Shown one piece after another: positions 1-7,254 of a stretch of 50,770 bases of DNA (its first letter is position 1; the number at the start of each line of letters is the position of its first letter). Origin of the DNA: RGIG4097 sp964637515 (lineage in GTDB: Bacteria; Bacillota; Clostridia; Christensenellales; CAG-917). The position numbers and the translations under genes are program-made. The stretch lies in NCBI GenBank assembly GCA_964637515.1, contig CAZWUI010000009.1, positions 1 to 50,770 of the forward strand, read 5' to 3'. The notes beneath the pieces are model-generated. The model ran no database searches. It was not told where the DNA came from and saw nothing but the letters and a program-made list of their open reading frames with translations.

Positions 1-32
1 AAAAAAAACGAACACCATTGTTGGTGTTCGTT
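1..32 (-). terminator. Intrinsic terminator after tRNA-Asn
   Basis: Read on the minus strand, a perfect 9-bp stem (CGAACACCA with TGGTGTTCG, loop of 4) is followed by eight T residues. It lies directly downstream of the tRNA-Asn gene and fits a rho-independent terminator for it. Confidence 0.85.
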
Positions 33-108
33 TGGCGCCTGTTGAGGGACTCGGACCCCCGACACTGCGGTTAACAGCCGCATGCTCTACCGACTGAGCT
101 AAACAGGC
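33..108 (-). tRNA. tRNA-Asn (anticodon GTT), CCA encoded
   Basis: The reverse complement folds as a 76-nt tRNA. The acceptor stem is GCCTGTT with AACAGGC, a G discriminator base follows, and the 3' CCA is genomically encoded. The T loop carries GTCCGAGTC and the D arm carries AGCTCAGTCGGTAGAGC. The anticodon loop CTGTTAA reads anticodon GTT, so it decodes asparagine AAC/AAU. It has its own promoter upstream and a terminator immediately downstream, so it looks like a single-gene transcription unit. Confidence 0.97.
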
Positions 109-153
109 ATTATGTTCTTCGTGATTGCCGAAACAATTTCCGAATGCTTGTTT

Positions 154-182
154 ATAATAATCTCATCTACGGAATTTGTCAA
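154..182 (-). promoter_or_regulatory. Sigma-A-type promoter of tRNA-Asn
   Basis: On the minus strand TTGACA (177-182) and TATTAT (154-159) are separated by exactly 17 bp, about 45 bp upstream of the tRNA 5' end. The -35 box is perfect consensus. Assigned by sequence match and position only. Confidence 0.75.
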
Positions 183-212
183 CTATTTCGGAACAATTTT
201 TGTTCACGAAGA

Positions 213-248
213 AAAAACTTCGGGAACGGACGGCTTAGTCCGCTCCCG
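213..248 (-). terminator. Intrinsic terminator of the DUF5058 operon
   Basis: On the minus strand CGGGAGCGGAC pairs with GTCCGTTCCCG (one G-U pair) around a 6-nt loop, followed by a T-rich tract. It begins 10 bp after the stop of the last gene of the membrane operon. Confidence 0.85.
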
Positions 249-257
249 ATTTGACTG

Positions 258-1106
258 TTATTCGTTGATTTCATCCGACGATGAAACGATTTCTTCGTCT
301 ACGTTTTCGACTGAATCGACGTCGTTTTCTTCGTCGGTTTCATCTGCGATTTCGTCGCCTGCGACGGTTTCTGCGTTATCGTCCACGGCGACGTCTGCGG
401 TGACTGCGGGTGCGCCCTTTTCACCGAGCATACCTTTGTTGTACATTACTCTTGCGATCAGAACGGTGAACAACGCACTGATGGGGATAAGGACGGATGC
501 GTAACCGTAGATGTCGAAGAAAGGCGTAACCGCTATGAATAGCACTATCATAAGCACGATAGGCGGAAGTGCGATTTTCCAATTCTTTGCGATGAACGCA
601 ACACCGAGAGAACCGAAGAGTGCGGGAAGTACGTTTTCGAACGCAGGGTTAAGCACAGGGGAAGAAAGTTCTTCGGAGAAAGGTATCATCAAGCACACGC
701 CGACTGCGATGATGAGAACGGTCACGATTGACGAAACGGCAGTCGAGATGATTGCCACGACTTCTCCTTCGGGAGTACCGCTCTTGACGTTTGCACCGTC
801 CATACAGTTGAGTGCACAGGGCACTTTGAGGTTGGACAGGTTGCCCGTGACAAAGCCGAGATAACCGCCCGAAACTGCGCCGAGCATGGGGATGTAGGTG
901 AACATTTCCACGACGCCTGCAAGCCAGAAAATTGCTATCGTACCCGCACAAGCAAGTATGGGTTGGAATCCGGGCCAAGCATCGTAAACTATTGCCACGA
1001 CAAGGGGATAGCAGGACAAGATTATCGCCGCGAGAGCGCCCCAAATTCTGCCGTAAATGTGATTTTGTTCTTCGTAGGTTTTATCCTTAAATGATAGTTT
1101 AGTCAT
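258..1106 (-). CDS. Integral membrane protein, partner of DUF5058 protein
   Basis: A 282-residue polytopic membrane protein of unknown function. About six hydrophobic segments precede a hydrophilic, strongly acidic C-terminal tail of about 50 residues rich in Asp, Glu and Val. The segment TGNLSNLKVPCALNCMDGA followed by EGEVVAIISTAVSSIV resembles, from memory, the protein encoded next to DUF5058 genes in many Clostridia; it is sometimes loosely labelled a mechanosensitive channel, which I would not trust. I start at the second ATG (1106) because AAGGAGG directly abuts the first ATG (1115) but lies 9 nt before the second. It follows the DUF5058 gene by a few bases, so the two probably form one complex. 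The divergent amidohydrolase suggests transport of a peptide- or amide-like substrate, which is inference. Confidence 0.6.
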   Translation of the reverse strand: MTKLSFKDKTYEEQNHIYGRIWGALAAIILSCYPLVVAIVYDAWPGFQPILACAGTIAIFWLAGVVEMFTYIPMLGAVSGGYLGFVTGNLSNLKVPCALNCMDGANVKSGTPEGEVVAIISTAVSSIVTVLIIAVGVCLMIPFSEELSSPVLNPAFENVLPALFGSLGVAFIAKNWKIALPPIVLMIVLFIAVTPFFDIYGYASVLIPISALFTVLIARVMYNKGMLGEKGAPAVTADVAVDDNAETVAGDEIADETDEENDVDSVENVDEEIVSSSDEINE

Positions 1107-1120
1107 CGTTTTCATCCTCC

Positions 1121-1876
1121 TTAACCCACGATTGCGTTGCTAATTGGGATAGCAAGCGCCATTGCGACGATCATACTCACCGGGAGCGCGAAGTCGCTGA
1201 GCCAACGCCATTTCGTGACCTTGATAAGCACACCGAATATCAACGTCAACGTCGCTGCAATAAGCATCACGAACACGGGAGTCCAACCAACCAAACCCGT
1301 CGTAACTTCACGGAATACCGATCCCAAGAACACGCTGATGAGTCCGACGAAAAGGGACGTCGTGAGAATATCTCCCCACTTGTTGTCTTTCGCGCGGAAT
1401 TTGAGCATACCGCCGTCAATCTTCTTTGCGAAGATAGGCACGAGAATGAGCATAAGCACTGCGCCGATTGTCATAACCGCCGCGACCGCCACGTACTCTT
1501 CCGCCGTGAAAGGCGTACCGCCGTTCAAGGAATTGCCAAGACTCGATGCGGCACTTTCCGCCGTAGCCATTTCGTAAGTCAAACTGCCTATGATGCTCAA
1601 ACGCAACCAAGGCAAAGGCAAACCGAGTTTTTTGGAGAGCGCAACCACACCGATGAATATCGAAAGTGCGGGTGCGATTGCAAAAGTCGCCGCGCGCAAA
1701 ACCGTGCGTTTCAATACGGATTTCTCCATTCCGAGTGATACGCCTCTCTTCCAAGCGCGCACAAGGAAGAACACGGACTGCGCAAGCACGAACAGAATTA
1801 TGAGCGCAACAACCACGAAAAGCACGGGGCTATTGACGTCAATTTCTGCGAGCAAGACTGAACTGTTCACTGCCAT
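1121..1876 (-). CDS. DUF5058 family membrane protein
   Basis: A 251-residue membrane protein with about six helices. The segment NSPVLFVVVALIILFVLAQS and the later WLRLSIIGSLTYEMATAE stretch are what I recall as typical of DUF5058, a clostridial family without an assigned reaction. It is the first gene of a two-gene operon, with a consensus-like promoter upstream and a GGAAAGG Shine-Dalgarno site before ATG 1876. The partner gene starts within 15 nt of its stop. Pairing of two different small polytopic proteins suggests a heteromeric transporter or channel; substrate unknown. Confidence 0.65.
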   Translation of the reverse strand: MAVNSSVLLAEIDVNSPVLFVVVALIILFVLAQSVFFLVRAWKRGVSLGMEKSVLKRTVLRAATFAIAPALSIFIGVVALSKKLGLPLPWLRLSIIGSLTYEMATAESAASSLGNSLNGGTPFTAEEYVAVAAVMTIGAVLMLILVPIFAKKIDGGMLKFRAKDNKWGDILTTSLFVGLISVFLGSVFREVTTGLVGWTPVFVMLIAATLTLIFGVLIKVTKWRWLSDFALPVSMIVAMALAIPISNAIVG

Positions 1877-1935
1877 AATAGTATCCTTTCCTTTTTCAAA
1901 CGATAGAGTTTTAAGTCGCCTGAAAAATTATTTTA

Positions 1936-1963
1936 ATTTTATCACTAATACGTCGGTTGTCAA
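1936..1963 (-). promoter_or_regulatory. Promoter of the DUF5058 operon
   Basis: Minus strand: TTGACA (1958-1963), 16-bp spacer, TAAAAT (1936-1941). It lies about 60 bp upstream of the DUF5058 ATG and back to back with the amidohydrolase promoter, leaving about 50 bp between the two -35 boxes where a shared regulator could bind. Confidence 0.7.
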
Positions 1964-2014
1964 GATATTTCGTGTTTTTCCGTGTGCTACGTCCGTGTTT
2001 ATTGTTGTAAACAG

Positions 2015-2042
2015 TTGATTTTTGGAATATTGGTGATATAAT
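2015..2042 (+). promoter_or_regulatory. Promoter of the amidohydrolase gene
   Basis: TTGATT (2015-2020), 16-bp spacer, TATAAT (2037-2042, perfect -10), about 33 bp upstream of the ATG. A GGAG Shine-Dalgarno site follows at about 2062. Confidence 0.7.
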
Positions 2043-2075
2043 TATTCAATAAAATCTTGTAGTACGGAGTACATT

Positions 2076-3368
2076 ATGAAATACGCTTTCACTCACGTCA
2101 ACGTGTTGGACGGCACGGCGGATATGGTCTTGCAAAAGGACATGACCGTCTTGGTATCGGCTGACATAATCGAAAAAATCACGAAATCAACGGACTACGA
2201 TTCGTCCTATAAGACGATTGATATGTCAGGTAAATATCTCGTGCCGGGACTTATCAACTTGCACGCACACCTTTTCGGAACGGGACAACCGTCAAAAATT
2301 CTCGGCGGCGGCGGATTGCAAAAGATAGTCGTCGCATTCGTGCATACTCCCCTTGGCAACAAAGTCATAGATATGCTCGTAGCGTCCGCCGCAAAAACTG
2401 CAGTGAAATCAGGCACTACGACCGTGCGTGCGGTGGGTGATTTCGTCTATTCGGACGTCAGAATCCGCAACAAAATCAATTCGGGCAAGATGATCGGACC
2501 TCGTCTTTTCGTCAGCGGTCCCGCAATCACCGCTATCGGCGGACACGGCTACGGCACGTTTGCGGTTTCATCTAACGACGAGGACGAACTTCGCGCACTC
2601 GTCAGACAGAACGTTGAACACGACGTGGACTTCATCAAGACCTGCTCCACAGGCGGAGTTATGGACGCTAAAAACGCAGGCGAACCCGCCGAACTCAAAA
2701 TGACGAAAGAACAACTCTTTGCGGTCGTGGACGAAGCGCATAAGCTCGGAAAAGTCGTTGCTTCTCACACCGAAAGCCCGGACGGCGTCGCCCTCGATCT
2801 TTCAGTCGGCGTGGACACCGTAGAACACGGCGCACCCGTAGGTCCCGAAGTCATCGAAGAATACCGCAAAAACGGCACCGCATACGTGCTTACTCTCTCC
2901 CCTGCAATTCCCCTTGCCACTCTCTCCCACGAAATCACAAAACTCAACCCCGTTGCGGAAAGCGTTGCTAAGGTCGTCATGCAAAACATGGTGGACGGCG
3001 CAAAACAAGCGATTGCAGAAGGACTTCCCTTCGGCATCGGCACGGATTGCAGTTGTCCTTTCTCCACGCAGTACAATATGTGGAGAGAACTTGCGTATCT
3101 CGTAAAATTTGTCGGCACAGACGAAAAATTTGCTCTCCACACCGCCACCCTGTCAAATGCGAAAATTCTCGGCATTGACAAGGAAACGGGTAGCATAGAA
3201 GAAGGCAAATGTGCGGACTTGCTTTTCGTCAACGAAAATCCTCTTGAAAATCTTCGCACTCTGTCCGACCCCGTAGCAGTCGTCGCAAGAGGGGAACTTC
3301 TCTCTTCTCTCAAAGTCAAGAAGAACAAATATATCGAAAGCACTGTCGACGAACTTCTTTCAAAATAA
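2076..3368 (+). CDS. Metal-dependent amidohydrolase (imidazolonepropionase/prolidase-like)
   Basis: A 430-residue member of the amidohydrolase superfamily (TIM-barrel, binuclear metal site). All ligands can be placed: HxH at His63/His65 (NLHAHLFG), a probable carboxylated Lys188 (FIKTCSTGG), His231 (ASHTES), His251 (VEHGA) and Asp324 (GTDCS). The small beta-sandwich that flanks the barrel is formed by residues 1-58 and the last ~60. There is no signal peptide, so it acts in the cytoplasm. The family hydrolyses C-N bonds in cyclic amides, imidazolones or Xaa-Pro dipeptides; the substrate cannot be read from sequence. Divergent transcription from the DUF5058 membrane pair suggests it processes what that pair imports (inference). 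A terminator follows. Confidence 0.88.
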   Translation: MKYAFTHVNVLDGTADMVLQKDMTVLVSADIIEKITKSTDYDSSYKTIDMSGKYLVPGLINLHAHLFGTGQPSKILGGGGLQKIVVAFVHTPLGNKVIDMLVASAAKTAVKSGTTTVRAVGDFVYSDVRIRNKINSGKMIGPRLFVSGPAITAIGGHGYGTFAVSSNDEDELRALVRQNVEHDVDFIKTCSTGGVMDAKNAGEPAELKMTKEQLFAVVDEAHKLGKVVASHTESPDGVALDLSVGVDTVEHGAPVGPEVIEEYRKNGTAYVLTLSPAIPLATLSHEITKLNPVAESVAKVVMQNMVDGAKQAIAEGLPFGIGTDCSCPFSTQYNMWRELAYLVKFVGTDEKFALHTATLSNAKILGIDKETGSIEEGKCADLLFVNENPLENLRTLSDPVAVVARGELLSSLKVKKNKYIESTVDELLSK

Positions 3369-3390
3369 TCGCAAACTCAAAGCATATGAA

Positions 3391-3421
3391 AAAGGCACTC
3401 CGAAGAGTGCCTTTTCTTTTT
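3391..3421. terminator. Bidirectional intrinsic terminator
   Basis: Perfect 11-bp stem (AAAAGGCACTC with GAGTGCCTTTT, loop CGAA) with T runs on both strands. It separates the convergent amidohydrolase and pntB genes. Confidence 0.9.
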
Positions 3422-3433
3422 GGTTTGTTCTGA

Positions 3434-5115
3434 TTATGCATCGATATCGGTGATGAATTGTTGCAAGGTTTCTTGTGCGTTGCCAAGATAGAGATGCACG
3501 CCTTCGGNNNNNNNNNNNNNNNNNNNNNNNNNNNNNNNNNNNNNNNNNNNNNNNNNNNNNNNNNNNNNNNNNNNNNNNNNNNNNNNNNNNNNNNNNNNNN
3601 NNNNNNNTGTTTGACAAGGTGTTGTGCTTGTGCGATTGCCATACCGTAACCGGGGACGATGACGACTTCTTTTGCATCGTTCAAGAGTGCGGCATAGTTG
3701 ATTTCTTTTTTGACTTCGACTTTTTCTTCTTGTGCGGGTTCTTCCGCTTTGACTTCGGGCGCCGCTGCGGGTGCGGGAGCGGGAGAGGTAGATGCGGTTG
3801 CACCGACGAGGATTGCGCCGAGTTTACGGTTCATTGCTTTGCACATGATTTGGGTGAGGAGCAAGCCGGACGCACCGACGATACCGCCGACTGCGACGAG
3901 GAGCAAGTCGTTGATTGCAAGACCTGCGATTGCGCCTGCGACACCACTGAAGGAGTTGAGCAACGAAATGGTGATAGGCATATCCGCACCACCGACACGG
4001 ATTGCGAAGATATAACCGAAGAAGGAAGAGAATATCGTGGTGAGTGCGATCATGACCGCGATGACGATAGTCTTTTCGGTGCTACCGGGAGCAGTGATAC
4101 CGTCGGTTGCGACGACTGCGAAAATAACAATACATGCAATCGTGAGCAAGAGACTGCCAACAGTCATTGCTTGGTGACCTTTGTAGATAACGGGTTTTTG
4201 AGGAAGGATCTTGTGGAGTTTGCCCGCTGCAACGAGGGAGCCGATGAGGGTAACCATACCGACTGCGAGTGCAAGAGATGCGGTGGTGGTGGAGAAACCG
4301 TCGAAACCGGTTCCGATACCCGCCATTGCGAATGCGCCGACGATTGCGGACGCCGCACCGCCGAGACCGTTGAGGAGTGCGACCATTTGAGGCATTTGGA
4401 TCATCTTGACTTTCTTTGCAAGGATGACACCTGCCACGGAGCCGAGAGCGAGTCCTACATAAATCGTCCAAACGGATGCGATGGTGTTGCCTTGATTGCC
4501 GTAGACGATGACGAGGATGATGGAAACGAGCATGCAGATTGCACTGACTCTGTTACCGATTTTGGAGTATTTGACGTTGCCCATCATTGCGATGCCGACG
4601 AGAACGCCGCAAGAGAGTGCGATTGCGAGTGCGAGATACGCCCATTGTGCGTCTGCGCCAAAGACGGTGGGCAAGCAACCGATGATTGCGATCATACCCG
4701 CCGCGACGATGAGAGCCGCCGCATAAATCAACTCTTGATGAGGTGCTTTCTTCTTCGCTATCATCGCGAGCATTCTATCGGTGACCATGAAACCGCCGAC
4801 GACGTTGATCATTGCAAGCGCGACTGCGAGCATACCGAGAATTGCGGAGATGACGATACCTGCCGTACCGCTAAAGAATAGTGAAGCGGTTGCGGTGAGT
4901 GCACCGAGGACGGTGACACCGGAGAGTGCGTTCATGCCCGACATAAGCGGAGTATGAAGAAGGCTCGGCACGTTGGAGATGAGTTTGTAACCAATGAGGG
5001 TTGCCGCCACGAAAACGGCGATTAGGATAAGTTGAAAATAGAGAGTTCCGTTTTCAACGTTCTCAAGACCGTAAAGCTGTTGAGTGGCTTGAGCGGCTGC
5101 CAAAATGTTTGTCAT
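3434..5115 (-). CDS. pntB: NAD(P) transhydrogenase, fused PntAB-PntB (interrupted by assembly gap)
   Basis: Membrane part and NADP(H)-binding part of proton-translocating transhydrogenase, which uses the proton gradient to transfer hydride from NADH to NADP+. Residues ~20-115 match the short membrane subunit PntAB (SNVPSLLHTPLMSGMNALSG). Residues ~130-440 are the multi-helix PntB domain. A ~40-residue Ala/Pro/Glu/Lys linker leads into domain III, recognisable by VPGYGMAIAQAQ. The sequence then enters 100 Ns. Beyond the gap the correct C-terminus is in another frame: EGVHLYLGNA continuing to a TAA at 3434-3436, matching the PntB end. By comparison with E. coli PntB about 110 residues are missing, so the true gap is nearer 330 bp than 100 and must be 2 modulo 3 long. 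This is an assembly problem, not a broken gene. The second operon gene after pntAA, with two hairpins between them; SD AAGGAAGAG. Confidence 0.92.
3508..3607. other. Assembly gap of 100 N
   Basis: Exactly 100 N characters, a conventional placeholder for unknown length, inside pntB. The reading frames on the two sides do not match across 100 nt, so the size is arbitrary. Confidence 0.99.
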
Positions 5116-5151
5116 AATTTCTCTTCCTTATAATATTTGCTTATTTACACT

Positions 5152-5198
5152 GAAACGCAGGTTTATTTGTCGGTTGGGATAGATAAACTTGCGTTTTC
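5152..5198 (-). repeat. Imperfect stem-loop between pntAA and pntB
   Basis: On the minus strand CTGAAAACGCAAGTTTAT can pair with ATAAACCTGCGTTTCAG with one bulge and one mismatch around a ~15-nt loop. It lies just upstream of the pntAB-B Shine-Dalgarno site (about 5121-5129). No T run follows, so it is not a standard terminator. Confidence 0.55.
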
Positions 5199-5217
5199 AG
5201 AATGTTTTCGAGATAAG

Positions 5218-5243
5218 GTTTCCCGCCCAAACGGGCGGGAAAC
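5218..5243 (-). repeat. Perfect 11-bp hairpin between pntAA and pntB
   Basis: GTTTCCCGCCC and GGGCGGGAAAC form a perfect GC-rich stem with a 4-nt loop, 10 bp after the pntAA stop. On the transcribed strand it is followed by CTTATC and not a U tract. It may block 3' exonucleases, protecting the pntAA mRNA and setting the subunit ratio, or it may be an inefficient terminator. Confidence 0.65.
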
Positions 5244-5253
5244 GTGAATTATC

Positions 5254-6420
5254 TTAGAGACCCATTGCCTCTCTTGCGCCCTTGTGAACGATTTCGCCGT
5301 TCAAAGTGACGAGGATGCTTTGGACGATTTCGTCGTCCATGTCGAGTTTGACTTCGCCGTCTTTCGCGAGGAAGTGGAGAAGATTGTAAATGTTGTAGGA
5401 GAACATCCAAGTGGAGCTGGTAGGAAGTTGTCCGGGGATATTCTTGATGCCTTCGATGACGACGTCGTGTTTGATGTCACGGATGCCGGGAGTGGTGATT
5501 GCGCAGTTTCCGCCTTGGTCGATGGAAATGTCGACGATTGCAGAACCGGGTTTCATGGTTGCGACCATTTCATCGGTAAGAAGCGTAGGTGCGAGTTGTC
5601 CTTGGAGAAGTGCGGAGCAGAAGATGATGTCTGCATTCTTGACTGCGTCTGCGAGTGCTTCTCTTTCCTTTTCGAGCCATTCTTCGGGAAGACGTTTTGC
5701 GTATTCGACGATACCAACTCTTCTGACTGCGATTTCTTCGGGAACGCCGGTGGGGACGATCTTCGCGCCGAGGGACATTGCTTGTTCGTTTGCGGACGGA
5801 CGGATATCTGCAGAGTAGACTTGTGCGCCGAGTCCTTTTGCGGTTGCGACTGCTCTAAGGCCTGCAACACCGGTGCCGAGAACGAGAACGTTGCTGGGTT
5901 TGATTACGCCGACTGCGGTGCCGATGAGGGGCATGAATTTGGGGATATCGCTTGCGCCCATGAGGATGCCTTTGTAGCCTGCGCAAGTGGACATGGAGGA
6001 AAGTGCGTCCATGGATTGTGCTCTGGAAATACGAGGCACACCGTCAAGGGTAAGACCGATAACGCCTTGTGCCGCCATATCTTTGACCATTTGATGGTTG
6101 ACGGGAGATGCGGGATGGATGAAGGTGATGAGATATTGACCTTTGTGCATCATCGCGATTTCGTGTTTGCCTTTTTGTTCGTTGAAGAGAGGTTCCTTAA
6201 CCTTGAGGATGACGTCTGCTTTTGCAAAGATTTCTTCGCAGTCGTCGATGATGGTTGCGCCTGCTTCGACGTATTGTGCGTCAGAGTAGAAAGAGCCTTT
6301 GCCTGCGTTCTTTTCAACGAGGACGGTTGCGCCGTCTGCTACCATCTTTTTGACGGTTTCGGGGATTGCCGCTACACGAGCTTCGTCGTGCATGATTTCC
6401 TTGGGGATACCAACTATCAT
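5254..6420 (-). CDS. pntA: NAD(P) transhydrogenase subunit alpha, soluble domain (PntAA)
   Basis: A 388-residue protein equal to the NAD(H)-binding domain I of transhydrogenase, in the split form without membrane helices. The start MIVGIPKEI and the segment RVAAIPETVKKM are typical of the alanine dehydrogenase/PNT fold. The Rossmann loop is VLVLGTGVAGLRA at about 178-190. SISRAQ/MDALSSMS-type motifs and IVDISIDQGGNC near 290 agree with PNT alpha, not with alanine dehydrogenase, and the fused pntAB-pntB gene lies directly downstream. The start is supported by AAAGGAG 6 nt before ATG 6420. Only 63 nt separate it from the Lrp-family gene upstream, so the two are probably co-transcribed and nicotinamide redox balance may answer to that regulator. 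Confidence 0.92.
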   Translation of the reverse strand: MIVGIPKEIMHDEARVAAIPETVKKMVADGATVLVEKNAGKGSFYSDAQYVEAGATIIDDCEEIFAKADVILKVKEPLFNEQKGKHEIAMMHKGQYLITFIHPASPVNHQMVKDMAAQGVIGLTLDGVPRISRAQSMDALSSMSTCAGYKGILMGASDIPKFMPLIGTAVGVIKPSNVLVLGTGVAGLRAVATAKGLGAQVYSADIRPSANEQAMSLGAKIVPTGVPEEIAVRRVGIVEYAKRLPEEWLEKEREALADAVKNADIIFCSALLQGQLAPTLLTDEMVATMKPGSAIVDISIDQGGNCAITTPGIRDIKHDVVIEGIKNIPGQLPTSSTWMFSYNIYNLLHFLAKDGEVKLDMDDEIVQSILVTLNGEIVHKGAREAMGL

Positions 6421-6483
6421 AATTTTTCTCCTTTTATTTTGGGTTTTGCCCAGTTTTTTTTATTTATATTGCCCTATCGGGTG

Positions 6484-6924
6484 CTACGGTTGCGCCACCG
6501 TGACTTTCGGTGACGAGAAGACGATATTCGTCTTCGTTTTGGACACGCCGGGAATACTCTTTATCGAATTGAGCACGCCTTCGAGGGTTTTGGTGCTGTC
6601 GGTGACGACTTTCAGGAAGTAGTCGTATTCACCTGCAATATAAAGGCATTCGGTGACGTGAGGGTTTGCGGTGACCGTTTCGATGAAAACGCCGTTGTAT
6701 TTGGGATTGTCGATTGCGACGGTCATGATTGCAAAGACGTCCTTGTTGATTTTCTGGGGATCGAGAATTGCGGTGTATCCCTTTATCGTGCCGCTTGCCT
6801 CGAGCTTTCTCACTCTTTCTATGACGGCAGACGTGGAGAGTTTCACTTTTTCGGCAATCTCCGAAAAGCTTACTCTTGCGTTTTTGGTCAAACACCTTAA
6901 AATTTTCAAGTCCAGATTATCCAA
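6484..6924 (-). CDS. Lrp/AsnC family transcriptional regulator
   Basis: A 146-residue feast/famine regulator. The N-terminal helix-turn-helix covers about residues 3-60 (LDLKILRCL, SFSEIAEKVKLSTSAVIERV, LEASGTIKGY) and the C-terminal RAM ligand/oligomerisation domain follows (FAIMTVAI, VTECLYIAGEYDYFLKV). I start at TTG 6924 because AAGGGGG lies 5 nt before it. An upstream in-frame GTG (6960) falls between the -35 and -10 boxes and so cannot be in the mRNA. It is the first gene of the pnt operon. Inverted repeats directly upstream suggest autoregulation. The effector, probably an amino acid, cannot be told. Confidence 0.87.
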   Translation of the reverse strand: MDNLDLKILRCLTKNARVSFSEIAEKVKLSTSAVIERVRKLEASGTIKGYTAILDPQKINKDVFAIMTVAIDNPKYNGVFIETVTANPHVTECLYIAGEYDYFLKVVTDSTKTLEGVLNSIKSIPGVSKTKTNIVFSSPKVTVAQP

Positions 6925-6943
6925 GGTCGCCCCCTTTTTTAAT

Positions 6944-6972
6944 ATTGTACCATCGCGCACGCATAAAGTAAA
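6944..6972 (-). promoter_or_regulatory. Promoter of the lrp-pnt operon
   Basis: Minus strand: TTTACT (6967-6972), 17-bp spacer, TACAAT (6944-6949). The start point should fall near 6937, leaving a short leader with the Shine-Dalgarno site for TTG 6924. The spacer contains a GC-alternating stretch (GCGTGCGCG) also present in two other promoters of this window. Confidence 0.65.
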
Positions 6973-6984
6973 CAGTAATTTTGC

Positions 6985-7043
6985 AAAAAATTTTCGGTAT
7001 TTTTAAGTTTTTACCGAAAAATTTTCGGTTTTGACGGAAAAAC
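6985..7043. promoter_or_regulatory. Candidate Lrp-type operator: repeated TTTTCGG half-sites
   Basis: TTTTCGGTA (6991-6999) and TACCGAAAA (7012-7020) form an inverted repeat, followed by a further TTTTCGG (7022-7028) and CGGAAAA (~7035). The sites sit just upstream of the -35 box of the lrp promoter, in an A/T-rich block. Several phased half-sites are typical of Lrp-family binding, so autoregulation is a reasonable inference. Confidence 0.45.
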
Positions 7044-7114
7044 CTACTAAAAAATACTTTACAATTAGACTAATAAAACCACAAAATAGTGGGGTTTTTC
7101 CCTTGATTTCGCAA

Positions 7115-7140
7115 CAAAAAAATCCGACAAACGTCGGACT
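7115..7140 (-). terminator. Intrinsic terminator of the two-component operon
   Basis: Minus strand: GTCCGAC/GTCGGA stem with loop GTTT followed by seven T residues. It lies about 115 bp downstream of the histidine kinase stop. The 115 bp between contain three further GCGGT/ACCGC arms (7143-7170) that could form alternative hairpins. Confidence 0.75.
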
Positions 7141-7254
7141 TTGTGCGGTTATACCGCAAAATTTGCGGTCTTGTTTTTGGGCATTTTAAGGGCGATCTTT
7201 CACGTTTTTACCGCCATTTTCAACCACTTTTTCACTCGTTTTCGGTTGCTTTTC

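Noticed and set aside
3475..4881. Long Cys/Asp-rich plus-strand reading frame opposite pntB
   Set aside because: It is antisense to a clear gene, has low-complexity composition reflecting codon bias of the other strand, and crosses the N block.
5284..6513. 409-residue plus-strand frame opposite pntAA
   Set aside because: A shadow of pntAA: Cys- and Asp-rich, no domain, no ribosome-binding site.
7077..7098. Second terminator with CCAC/GTGG arms near 7080
   Set aside because: The stem is only about 4-5 bp with a GG mismatch; the 7115-7140 terminator already accounts for the operon end.
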